DNA of 64,000 nt, taken from the NCBI RefSeq assembly GCF_003626535.1, contig NZ_RBAL01000001.1, positions 372,001-436,000 of the forward strand, written 5' to 3'. Each line of letters opens with the position of its first letter. Within the stretch, counting starts at the first letter, position 1. The position numbers were made by a program, and so were the translations under genes. Shown here in pieces: positions 1 to 7,708 of the stretch. The notes under the pieces are model-generated. The model was not told where the DNA came from. It worked only from the letters and a program-made list of their open reading frames with translations, and made no database searches. Source of the stretch: Streptomyces hoynatensis. Lineage in GTDB: Bacteria > Actinomycetota > Actinomycetes > Streptomycetales > Streptomycetaceae.

Positions 1-1
1 C

Positions 2-619
2 CACCACATGTCGGTGGTGGCCATCCAGGCCGAGGCCGCGCCCTACCGGGTGAGCGAGCCCCCGGGAGACCTGGTCCGTGCCTTCGCCACCATCAGGGAG
101 AACGCGGTGGTCGCGCTCGGCGAGTTGCGGCGGGTGCTCGGCGTGGTGCGCGCCGAGGGGCAGGCGCCGGCGGACGCGCCGCAGCCCACGCTCGCGGCGC
201 TCGACGCGCTGCTCGGCAATGTGCGCGAGGCCGGCCTCCGGGTGGAGAAGTCGGTGCGCGGCACGCCCCGCCTCCTGCCGCCGAGCGTGGAGCTGACGGC
301 GTACCGGATCGCGCAGGAGGCTCTCAGCAACGGCCTGCGTCACGCCCCCGGCGCCCGGGCCACGCTGGAACTGTCCTACGGCGGCGAGGGGCTGGGCCTG
401 CGCGTGGTCAACGGCCCAGCGAGCGGCCCGGTGATGCCCTCGCCCGGCGCCGGGCACGGCCTCGCGGGCATGCGCGAGCGCGTCGCGATGCTCGGCGGGG
501 AACTCGCCTGCGGCCCGGCGGGCGACGGCGGTTACGAGGTGCTGGCCTTCCTGCCCGCTCCGGCCCCCGGCGGGGCCGCTCGCGCCGGGACGGCCGCCGG
601 GGAAGCCGGGGCGGCATGA
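2..619 (+). CDS. NarL-type sensor histidine kinase, C-terminal part
   Basis: The frame is open at the left edge, so only about 205 C-terminal residues are present. They begin HHM, which fits the end of the H box of HisKA_3 kinases. A helical dimerisation stretch and a HATPase domain follow, with an N-box-like EALSNGLRHA and a glycine box GHGLAGMRERV. Family knowledge: such kinases autophosphorylate on histidine and pass phosphate to a LuxR-type regulator. The stop overlaps the next start (ATGA), so the pair is probably translationally coupled. Any membrane sensor part lies outside the window and the signal cannot be inferred. Confidence 0.9.
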   Translation, partial: HHMSVVAIQAEAAPYRVSEPPGDLVRAFATIRENAVVALGELRRVLGVVRAEGQAPADAPQPTLAALDALLGNVREAGLRVEKSVRGTPRLLPPSVELTAYRIAQEALSNGLRHAPGARATLELSYGGEGLGLRVVNGPASGPVMPSPGAGHGLAGMRERVAMLGGELACGPAGDGGYEVLAFLPAPAPGGAARAGTAAGEAGAA

Positions 620-1275
620 GCATCGCCGTGCTGGTCGCCGACGACCAGGCGATGGTCCGCGAGGGCTTCGCGGTGCTGCTGAACGCCCAGAGCGACATCG
701 AGGTGGTGGGCGAGGCCGAGGACGGGCGGGAGGCGGTCGCCCAGGCCGCGGCCCTGCGCCCCGACGTGGTCCTGATGGACATCAGGATGCCCCGGCTGAA
801 CGGCATCGAGGCCACCCGGGAGATCGTCGCGGCCGAACCCGCCGCCAAGGTGCTGGTGCTGACCACCTTCGACCTGGACGAGTACGTCTACCAGGCGCTG
901 CGCGCGGGCGCCTCCGGCTTCCTGCTGAAGGACGCCTCGGCGCGGCAACTCGCCGAAGGCGTACGGGTGGTGGCCTCGGGCGAGGCGCTGCTCGCCCCCG
1001 CCGTCACCAAGCGCCTCATCGGGGAGTTCGCCCGCCTCGGCGCCGCGCCCAGGCCGCCGGCGCAGGAACGCGTCGGCGAACTCACCGCGCGCGAGACCGA
1101 GGTGCTCGCCCTCGTCGCCCAGGGCCTGTCCAACGCGGAGATCGCGGCCCACCTGACGGTCGGCGAGTCCACGGTCAAGACGCACGTCAACCGCCTGCTG
1201 GCCAAGCTCGGCCTGCGCGACCGCACCCAGGCCGCGATCTTCGCCTACGAGACGCGCCTGGTCACGCCCTCCTGA
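616..1275 (+). CDS. LuxR/NarL family response regulator
   Basis: A 219-residue two-domain regulator. The receiver domain has the acidic pair ADD near residues 8-10, the phospho-acceptor Asp55 in VVLMDIRMP, and the conserved Lys in FLLKDAS. A linker leads to a LuxR-type helix-turn-helix beginning LTARETEVLALVAQGLSN and ending VKTHVNRLLAKLGLRDR. It is the cognate partner of the kinase it overlaps by four bases. Length and domain order are normal for the family. A short G+C-rich hairpin (1283-1301) follows the stop. Targets are unknown; the palindrome upstream of the next gene is a possible but untested site. Confidence 0.95.
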   Translation: MSIAVLVADDQAMVREGFAVLLNAQSDIEVVGEAEDGREAVAQAAALRPDVVLMDIRMPRLNGIEATREIVAAEPAAKVLVLTTFDLDEYVYQALRAGASGFLLKDASARQLAEGVRVVASGEALLAPAVTKRLIGEFARLGAAPRPPAQERVGELTARETEVLALVAQGLSNAEIAAHLTVGESTVKTHVNRLLAKLGLRDRTQAAIFAYETRLVTPS

Positions 1276-1282
1276 GACGGCC

Positions 1283-1301
1283 GCGGGCCGGGCGGGCCCG
1301 C
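1283..1301 (+). terminator. Hairpin after the response regulator
   Basis: Seven-base arms gcgggcc and ggcccgc around a 5-base loop, eight bases after the stop. It has no T run, which is common for high-G+C actinobacteria. Short, so moderate support only. Confidence 0.4.
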
Positions 1302-1348
1302 CGGAACGGCACTGCCCGGACGGGCGAGTTGAGCCGTGCGGCGCGATG

Positions 1349-1384
1349 CATACTCGGTATAGTGCGCGGTATATACCGAGTATG
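1349..1384. promoter_or_regulatory. 36-bp inverted repeat, probable operator
   Basis: Perfect 12-base arms catactcggtat and ataccgagtatg are separated by 12 bases. The element is A+T-rich compared with its surroundings and lies 34 bases before the GTG start and ribosome site of the next gene. Its symmetry and position suggest a binding site for a dimeric repressor, possibly of the PadR type (inference). No matching regulator gene lies next to it. Confidence 0.55.
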
Positions 1385-1417
1385 TATCGGCGCGCCGGCG
1401 CCAGGAGGGACCCGAAA

Positions 1418-2952
1418 GTGCCACACCCGAAACAACGCCGCGGCGCGCGGCGGGCGCTGCTGCTCGCCACGGTGACCGTGGGCGCCACCCTGTGGACCGC
1501 CCCCGCGCACGCCGCGCAGACCCACCGGCTCGCCGTCCACGGCATCGACCTGCGCGGGCAGGCCGCCGCCGACTGGTCCCTGACCGCGGAGGACCTCCGC
1601 ACCGGCGAGTCGTTCCACCCCGACGTCGAGGCGGGGGAGGGCACCCTCGACCTCCCGCCGGGCGACTACCTGCTGATCTCGGACATGGGCTGGGAGGGAG
1701 ACGACCGGCCGATGGACCTGACCGTGCAGGTCCACACGATCCTCGGCCTCGACGCGGACGCCGAGGTCACCTTCGACGCCAGAAAAGCCGAGGAGATCGA
1801 CCTGGGCGTCTTCGATCCGCGGGCCGAGCCCGCCACCCTCACGCTCGGCCTCACCGTCGAGGGCGGGGTCAGCACCCAGTGGCGCACCACCCGCGCCGCC
1901 GACTCCACCTTCCGCACCGGGTTCACCGGCCCCGCCCTCGGCGAGGACAGGCTGCGGGCCGTCGCCGGCGAGAGCTGGACCGACGGCGCGGGCACCGAGT
2001 ACCACGCGGCCTACCAGAGCCGGGGCGGCACCTTCTTCACCGGCCTCACCGAGTTCGCCGAGCGCTCGGACCTCGCCCGCCTCGACCTCGGGCAGGCGGC
2101 CCCGCCCGCGGGCGAGCAAGGCCGGCTGCACGTCGCCTACGAGCTGTTCCACGAGGGCCCGTACGTCGACCGCGCGTTGCCCGGGACCACCACCCTGTAC
2201 CTCACCGGCGGCCGCTGGAGCTACGGCCTCGACGTCACGGACGCGGCCGGCGAAGTGACCCGGTTGCACAGCGACTACACCGCCTACCACCCCGGGCGGC
2301 ACTACCGGGAGACCGTGGGCGGCGGGGTGTTCGGGCCCGGCTTCGGCGACCGGGACGGATTCAGCCGCACCGGGGACGAGATCCGCGCCTGGCTGGGCCT
2401 GCTCACCGACGGCGCGGGCCACCGCGGCGCGCCCGCCACCTACACCGAGGCCGCCACGAGGCTCTACCGCAACGGCGAGCCCTACGCCTCCAGCGAGGAG
2501 CCGATGGACCGGACCTGGATCGAGGTGCCGCCGGATGCGGCCGACTACGAGCTGACCACCTCCTTCAGCCGCCCGGCCGGGGCGAGGGGCGGCACCTCGG
2601 TCTCCGCCTCCTTCACCTTCGCCTCGGGGCACACCGAGGAGGAGACCGAACTCCCCGCCACCGTCGTGCGCTTCGTGCCCCGGCTGGACGGGGACGGCAC
2701 CGCGGCGGCCGGGGCCCGCCTCCGCGTTCCGCTGCGCCTTTCCGGCAGCGCCTCCTTCGGCGAACTGCGCTCGCTGGCCGTGGCGGTCTCCCTCGACGGC
2801 GGCGCCACCTGGCGGCCCGCCGCCGTGACGGACCACCGGATCACGGTGCGCAACCCGCCGCCCGGGGCACCGTCTCCTTCCGCGCCCGGCTCACGGACCG
2901 CTCGGGCAACACCACCACCGAGACGATCCTCGACGCCTATCGCACCGCCTGA
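1418..2952 (+). CDS. Secreted protein of unknown function, apparent frameshift near 2864
   Basis: GTG at 1418 is preferred because AGGAGG (1403-1408) precedes it and a signal peptide follows directly: basic KQRRGARR, a hydrophobic stretch, then a cleavage site near AHA-AQ. Upstream ATGs at 1346 and 1382 fall inside the operator palindrome. The mature part is acidic, beta-rich and without cysteines. It resembles the non-catalytic sandwich regions of large streptomycete exoproteins, and no protease motif is visible. At a four-G run (2864-2867) the original frame enters nonsense, while the neighbouring frame reads TVSFRARLTDRSGNTTTE and stops at 2952. One extra G restores a product of about 511 residues. 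This is either a real frameshift or a homopolymer sequencing error. Confidence 0.7.
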
Positions 2953-2961
2953 CCGGGCGCC

Positions 2962-2991
2962 GCAGGCGCCGGGCCGCGCCCCGGCGCCTGC
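2962..2991. terminator. Perfect 12-bp hairpin between convergent genes
   Basis: Arms gcaggcgccggg and cccggcgcctgc with a 6-base loop, just after the secreted-protein stop. With the next hairpin it separates this gene from the convergent GntR gene. Confidence 0.75.
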
Positions 2992-3022
2992 GCCGTCCGC
3001 TCCGGCCGCCCCCGCGGCTCCG

Positions 3023-3053
3023 CCCCCGCCCGCCGAACGCCGGCGGGCGGGGG
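3023..3053. terminator. Perfect 13-bp hairpin
   Basis: Arms cccccgcccgccg and cggcgggcggggg around aacgc, 26 bases past the GntR stop on the other strand. Probably works in both directions. Confidence 0.7.
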
Positions 3054-3078
3054 AGCGGGGCGGCGGGGGCGGCGGCCC

Positions 3079-3753
3079 TCACTCCGGGCGCTGGGAGAAG
3101 GAACGCTCGCCGTGGACGGCGAGTTCGGCCAGCACCGCGGCCGGGTCGCCCGCCTCGACGAGGTCGAGGAGATACCGGTGGCGGGCCACGTGGACGTCCA
3201 GATCCTCGTAGTAGCGCTCGCGGACGTAGAGGTTGCGCGCCATGCACAGCAGCAGTTGCCGGTGCAATGAGGCGTAGATCTCGTCGATCCTCCGGTGGCC
3301 GGCCAGGCCGACGATCGCCGCGTGGAAGGCGTAGCCGCTCTCCACCAGGGTCGCCCGGTCCTCGGCGCGCGCCGCCGCCTCCATCCGCCCGAGCGCGGCG
3401 CGGCAGACCTCGAGCCGCCGCTGGTCCCGCACGGGGACGCCGAGCTCCACGGCGGTCCGCTCCAGGCCGGAGCGCAGGGTGAGGATCTCGTAGACGTCGC
3501 GGTCGGTCAGCGTGGCGACGGTCGCGCCGCGGCGCGGCTGGACGACGATCAGGCCCTCCTGCTGGAGCAGCCGCATCGCCTCGCGCAGCGGCGGGCGGCT
3601 GATCCCCAGGCGCTCGGTCAGCGCGAGCTCTATCAGCCGGTCGCCCGGGCCGAGTTCACCGGAGAGGATCATCTTGCGGATCGCCCCCGCGGCCAGCTGG
3701 ACGAGGCTCGGCGGGTCCAGCTGGTGGCTGGCGGCGGACTTGGGGGAGGCCAT
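3079..3753 (-). CDS. GntR family regulator, FadR subfamily
   Basis: A 224-residue repressor-type protein. The N-terminal winged helix includes the GntR signature GDRLIELALTERLGISRPPLREAMRLLQ (read in two parts here: GDRLIELALTERL and SRPPLREAMRLL). The C-terminal helical FCD domain has the usual metal and ligand histidines, for example in YAFHAAIVGLAGHRR and HVARHRYLLDLV. The start at MASPKS (3753) is chosen over a longer frame because GGAAAGG precedes it and the extension is low-complexity. It is divergent from the catabolic gene set at 3977. FCD regulators usually sense an organic acid related to the pathway they control, so it is the likely specific repressor of that set. Confidence 0.93.
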   Translation of the reverse strand: MASPKSAASHQLDPPSLVQLAAGAIRKMILSGELGPGDRLIELALTERLGISRPPLREAMRLLQQEGLIVVQPRRGATVATLTDRDVYEILTLRSGLERTAVELGVPVRDQRRLEVCRAALGRMEAAARAEDRATLVESGYAFHAAIVGLAGHRRIDEIYASLHRQLLLCMARNLYVRERYYEDLDVHVARHRYLLDLVEAGDPAAVLAELAVHGERSFSQRPE

Positions 3754-3918
3754 GGCTGCCTTTCCGGGTTTCGGAAGCCCCGGGCCGGGGTCCGGGGCTG
3801 CTGCCGGGATGGGTTCCGGGTGGGACGGCGCGCGGCGCACGCGGTGGCCGTGCGGCGCGACCGACAGCGGCATGTAATCAAACTCCATCGATCCAGGGGC
3901 TTGTCGAACGCGTGATGC

Positions 3919-3934
3919 CTATTGTAGACAATAG
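3919..3934. promoter_or_regulatory. GntR-type operator palindrome
   Basis: ctattgtagacaatag has perfect 7-base arms around a central AG. It is the only A+T-rich block between the divergent GntR and RraA-like genes, 42 bases before the RraA-like ATG. FadR-subfamily repressors commonly bind short palindromes of this type (family knowledge). The link to this GntR is inferred from position. Confidence 0.7.
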
Positions 3935-3976
3935 TTCGCGCCCAAGGAATGGGCAGGACCGATGGGATGAGAGTCC

Positions 3977-4663
3977 ATGGAGACAGCTGAAGTACTGGAA
4001 CTTTTCGACGGATTGCGCGTGGCCGACGTCCGTGACGGCATGGACTGGGCGGGGTTGCACGCCAAGGGCAGCATCGGGCCCGAAGTGACGCCGCTGGCGC
4101 CGGGGATGCGCATGACGGGCGTGGCGCGCACGCTGCGCTTCCGGCCGTCGGAGAAGGCCGTGCCGCCGCTGACGCCCGAGGAGTACACGGAGTGGGCGGC
4201 GCGTTGGTACCGGGACATCTACCCCGACCGCGTCGGCCCCACCATCGAGCAGGGCGAGGTGATCGTGGTCGAGGCGCCCGACATCCCGGTGGGCGCGATC
4301 GGCTCCAACAACTCCCTCGACTGGCACGCGAAGGGCGCCACCGGCATCGTCACCAGCGGCGGCGTCCGGGACACGGACGAGTGCGTCATGCAGGGCGTGC
4401 CCATCTTCTGCCGCTACCGGGCGCAGAGCATGGTGCAGGGCCGGATCGAGTTCGACGCGCTCCAGGTGCCGGTCAACGTCTGCGGCGTGCTGATCAGGCC
4501 GGGAGACGTCGTGGTCGCCGACGGGGACGGCGTGATCGCCGTGCCGATCGAGCACGCAGAAACGGTCGCGAAGTACGCCAGGCAGGAACTCGACAACGAC
4601 AAGAAGGGCCGCCGGGCGATCTACGAGCGGCTCGGCCGCCCCCTGGACGACACCGTCCGCTGA
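3977..4663 (+). CDS. RraA-like / HMG aldolase family lyase
   Basis: A 228-residue member of the RraA-like fold shared by 4-hydroxy-4-methyl-2-oxoglutarate aldolases, oxaloacetate decarboxylases and RNase E inhibitor homologues. Visible family blocks are an N-terminal VADVRDGMD, the ligand loop region VGAIGSNNSLDWHAKGATGIVTSGGVRD with Arg-Asp near its end (quoted here only for location, residues about 110-137), and GDVVVADGDGVIAVP. The RD pair and a downstream Asp are typical of the metal-dependent lyases. As first gene after the operator in a catabolic set, an aldolase or decarboxylase role is likelier than RNase control. The exact substrate is unknown. Confidence 0.85.
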   Translation: METAEVLELFDGLRVADVRDGMDWAGLHAKGSIGPEVTPLAPGMRMTGVARTLRFRPSEKAVPPLTPEEYTEWAARWYRDIYPDRVGPTIEQGEVIVVEAPDIPVGAIGSNNSLDWHAKGATGIVTSGGVRDTDECVMQGVPIFCRYRAQSMVQGRIEFDALQVPVNVCGVLIRPGDVVVADGDGVIAVPIEHAETVAKYARQELDNDKKGRRAIYERLGRPLDDTVR

Positions 4664-4684
4664 GCCGGCCGCGGCCCGGCCGCC

Positions 4685-4706
4685 GGCGGGGGCCGCCGCC
4701 CCCGCC
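4685..4706 (+). terminator. Hairpin in the 152-bp gap between first and second operon genes
   Basis: Nine-base arms ggcgggggc and gcccccgcc with a 4-base loop, 22 bases after the RraA-like stop. It could attenuate transcription into the rest of the set. Confidence 0.4.
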
Positions 4707-4815
4707 GCGGCGGGGGCGCTCCCCGCGCCCCCGGCCCCGCCCGGCGGCCCCGGAGGCCCACCGAAGTCCCCTGGCCACGCGCCCTGCCGCGGCCGCAGAC
4801 CCGAAGGAGAGCACC

Positions 4816-5742
4816 GTGCCCGACCCGTTGCGGCGCGACCGCACCCACGTCGGCTTCGCCGGCCTCGGCAATCTGGGGCAGGCGATGGCCCTGGCCCTGA
4901 TCGAGGACGGCTGGCGGCTGACGGTGTACGACCGGGTGCCGGACAAGGCGGCCCCCTGCGCCGCGCGCGGCGCCCGGGTCGCGGCGGGTCCCGCCGACCT
5001 GGCCGGCTGCGACGTGCTGGCCCTGGCCGTGCCGGACGACGAGGCCGTGGCCGAGCTGCTCGAAGGCCCGGGCGAGCCGGGTGCGCCCGGTGCGCCGGGT
5101 GAGGCGGCCGGGGGCAAGGCGGCCGGGGGCCTGCTGTCCCGGCTGCCGGAGGGGGCGCTGGTGCTGGTGCACAGCACGGTGCTCCCGCACCGGGTGCGCG
5201 AACTCGCCGCCCGCGCCGCGGAGTCCGGCGCCGGCCTGCTGGACGCGCCGGTCAGCGGCGGGGCCGAACGCGCCGCCCGCGGGGAGCTCGCCGTGATGGC
5301 CGGCGGGGCGGCGGCCGACGTGGAGCGGTCCCGGCCGCTGCTCGACTCCGTGGGCAGCGACGTGCGGCACGTCGGCCCCTCGGGGGCGGGGGCGGCCACG
5401 AAGCTGGCCAACCAGCTGATGATGTTCGCCGCGCTGGCCGGCACCCACGAGGCCCTGGACCTGGCCACGGCCTACGGGGTGCCGGCCTGGGAGGTGCTCG
5501 GGGTCGTCGCCGAGGGCACGGGCGACTCGTGGGTGGCCCGCCACTGGGGCTTCTTCGACGAGGTGGCCCGCGCCTACGAGGCGGGCGGCACCCCGGTGGC
5601 CGACCGCCCCTGGAGCAAGGACCTGTGGGAGATCACGGCCGCCGCCCGCGCGGCCGGCGTGACCGTTCCCCTGGCCGGACTGCTCGCCCAGACCATGGCC
5701 GACCGCGTGGAGCGCCACGCCGGCACGGCCCGAGGCCGGTGA
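4816..5742 (+). CDS. 3-hydroxyisobutyrate dehydrogenase-like oxidoreductase
   Basis: A 308-residue NAD(P)-dependent beta-hydroxyacid dehydrogenase. The GTG start has GAAGGAG ahead of it. The Rossmann motif reads VGFAGLGNLGQAMA near residues 12-25. The substrate loop DAPVSGG and the catalytic Lys in GAGAATKLANQLM are both present. A Gly/Ala/Pro-rich insertion lies around residues 85-105, between strands of the nucleotide domain. Relatives include tartronate semialdehyde reductase and 3-hydroxyisobutyrate dehydrogenase, so oxidation or reduction of a small 3-hydroxy acid is expected. It lies 44 bases before the transporter genes in the same direction. Confidence 0.9.
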   Translation: MPDPLRRDRTHVGFAGLGNLGQAMALALIEDGWRLTVYDRVPDKAAPCAARGARVAAGPADLAGCDVLALAVPDDEAVAELLEGPGEPGAPGAPGEAAGGKAAGGLLSRLPEGALVLVHSTVLPHRVRELAARAAESGAGLLDAPVSGGAERAARGELAVMAGGAAADVERSRPLLDSVGSDVRHVGPSGAGAATKLANQLMMFAALAGTHEALDLATAYGVPAWEVLGVVAEGTGDSWVARHWGFFDEVARAYEAGGTPVADRPWSKDLWEITAAARAAGVTVPLAGLLAQTMADRVERHAGTARGR

Positions 5743-5786
5743 CGCGCCCCGAGGCGCGACGGCCCACCCGCAGCGGAGGTTTTGCG

Positions 5787-6776
5787 ATGAAGGAAAACGA
5801 TCCGGGCGGGGCCCGCGGAGGCGTGGGAACGCTTCCCGGGCCCGGGGCGCCCGCCCAGGCGGCCGCCGGCGGCGCCCGCCGCAGGGGAGGCCGGGCCGCC
5901 CGGGACAACCGCGCCGCCTACGCCTTCCTGACCCCGTGGCTCGCGGGCGTGCTGGTGTTCACGATCGGGCCGATGCTGTTCTCCCTCTACCTGGCCTTCA
6001 CCAGGTACGACCTGGTCAGTGCGCCGCACTGGATCGGCTTCGACAACTTCCGGCACATGTTCGAGACCGATCCGCGCTACCTGAAGTCCGTCCGGGTCAC
6101 CCTCACCTACGTGGTGGTCTCGGTGCCCCTGCTGCTGGCGTTCTCCCTGGGCCTGGCCATGGTGCTCAACCGGGGGCTGCGCTTCCTCACCGGCTACCGG
6201 GCGCTGTTCTACCTGCCCTCGCTGATCGGCGGCAGCGTCGCCGTGGCGGCGCTGTGGCGGCAGGTGTTCGGCGAGGAGGGCATCGTCAACAAGGCCCTGG
6301 GGGCGATCGGCATCGACCACGGCAGCTGGGTCGGCAACCCCGGCTCCGCCCTGTACACGATCGTGATCCTCCAGGTCTGGGCGTTCGGCTCCTCGATGAT
6401 CATCTTCCTGGCCGGCCTGCGCCAGATACCGAGGGAGCTCTACGACGCCGCGGCCGTGGACGGCGCCGGGGCCGTGCGCCGCTTCCGCAGCGTCACGCTG
6501 CCCATGCTGTCCCCGCTGGTCTTCTTCAACCTGCTGCTCGGCGTCGTCAACGCCTTCCAGGCGTTCACCGGGGCCTACGTGGTCAGCAACGGCACCGGCG
6601 GCCCCTCGGACTCCACCCTCTTCTACACGCTCTACCTCTACGAACAGGGCTTCGCCCAGCTCAACATGGGCTACGCGGCGGCCATGGCCTGGGTGCTCGT
6701 CCTCGGACTCGCGATCTTCACCGGGCTCCTCTTCCTCAGCTCCAGGTACTGGGTCCACTACGGAGACGAACGATGA
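5787..6776 (+). CDS. Sugar-type ABC transporter permease (MalF/UgpA-like)
   Basis: A 329-residue inner-membrane permease. The start at 5787 follows GGAGG. The first 45 residues are a hydrophilic Gly/Ala/Arg-rich tail. Six hydrophobic helices follow, the first around AYAFLTPWLAGVLVFTIGPM. The cytoplasmic EAA loop reads ELYDAAAVDGAGAVRRF, the contact site for the ATPase. The stop overlaps the next permease start (ATGA), so the two are translated together and form the channel of a CUT1-type importer. No ATPase gene lies in the cluster. Streptomycetes commonly power several such importers with one shared ATPase (MsiK), which probably applies here. Confidence 0.95.
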   Translation: MKENDPGGARGGVGTLPGPGAPAQAAAGGARRRGGRAARDNRAAYAFLTPWLAGVLVFTIGPMLFSLYLAFTRYDLVSAPHWIGFDNFRHMFETDPRYLKSVRVTLTYVVVSVPLLLAFSLGLAMVLNRGLRFLTGYRALFYLPSLIGGSVAVAALWRQVFGEEGIVNKALGAIGIDHGSWVGNPGSALYTIVILQVWAFGSSMIIFLAGLRQIPRELYDAAAVDGAGAVRRFRSVTLPMLSPLVFFNLLLGVVNAFQAFTGAYVVSNGTGGPSDSTLFYTLYLYEQGFAQLNMGYAAAMAWVLVLGLAIFTGLLFLSSRYWVHYGDER

Positions 6777-7702
6777 GTACAGCCCCCGGCCTCGCAGCCG
6801 TCCGCACCCCCCGCCAGAGCCGCCCTGCGCACCGCCCGCGCCCGCCGCTGTTCGGCAGACGGCTCACCCGCAGCCCCCTGCTGCTCGCCGTGGCCAGGCA
6901 CAGCGGCCTGATCGTCCTGCTGGTGGTGATGCTGTATCCGCTGCTGTGGATGGTCGGCGCCTCCTTCCGCCCGGACAACAAGGTCTTCACCACCCTCGGC
7001 CTGTTCACCGGCGACTTCACCACGAGCAACTACAGCAGCGGCTGGTCGGGCGGGGACCAGCTCAACTTCTCCCGGTTCTTCCTCAACTCGCTGACGATCA
7101 CGGTGCTGGCGATCCTCGGCAACCTGCTGAGCTGCTCGCTGACGGCCTACGCCTTCGCGCGCCTTGAGTTCCGCTTCAAGCGGGTGCTGTTCGCGCTGGT
7201 GCTCGGCACGCTGCTGCTGCCGTACCACGTGACGATGGTCCCGCAGTACATCCTGTTCAACCAGCTCGGCTGGGTGAACACCATCCTGCCGCTGGTGGCG
7301 CCCAAGTACCTGGCGACGGACGCGTTCTTCGTCTTCCTCATGGTGCAGTTCATCCGCGCGCTGCCCCGCGACCTCGACGACGCGGCCCGCATCGACGGCT
7401 GCGGTCACCTCGGGATCTTCTGCCGGGTGATCCTGCCGCTGTCCGTCCCGGCGCTCGGCACCACCGCGCTGTTCACGTTCATCCACACCTGGAACGACTT
7501 CCTGGGGCCGATGCTCTACCTGACCGACCCCGACCACTGGACCGTCTCGCAGGGCTTGGGCTCCTTCCTGGACGCGACCGGACAGTCCTCGTACGGCTCG
7601 CTGTTCGCCATGTCCACCCTCTCGCTGGTGCCGATCGTCGGGTTCTTCATCGCCGCCCAGCGGCTCCTCGTCGAGGGCGTCGCCACCAGCGGGCTGAAGT
7701 GA
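6773..7702 (+). CDS. Sugar-type ABC transporter permease (MalG/UgpE-like)
   Basis: A 309-residue second permease half. A basic N-terminal tail precedes the first membrane helix near GLIVLLVVMLYPLLWMVG. Six helices in total can be traced. The EAA loop reads DLDDAARIDGCGHLGIF, in the position conserved in MalG-like proteins. It overlaps the MalF-like gene by four bases, and the binding-protein gene begins six bases after its stop. Binding protein last in the order is less usual but not rare. The substrate is not fixed by sequence; the neighbouring enzymes suggest a polyhydroxy or carboxylated compound. Confidence 0.95.
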   Translation: MSTAPGLAAVRTPRQSRPAHRPRPPLFGRRLTRSPLLLAVARHSGLIVLLVVMLYPLLWMVGASFRPDNKVFTTLGLFTGDFTTSNYSSGWSGGDQLNFSRFFLNSLTITVLAILGNLLSCSLTAYAFARLEFRFKRVLFALVLGTLLLPYHVTMVPQYILFNQLGWVNTILPLVAPKYLATDAFFVFLMVQFIRALPRDLDDAARIDGCGHLGIFCRVILPLSVPALGTTALFTFIHTWNDFLGPMLYLTDPDHWTVSQGLGSFLDATGQSSYGSLFAMSTLSLVPIVGFFIAAQRLLVEGVATSGLK

Positions 7703-7708
7703 GTTGAG

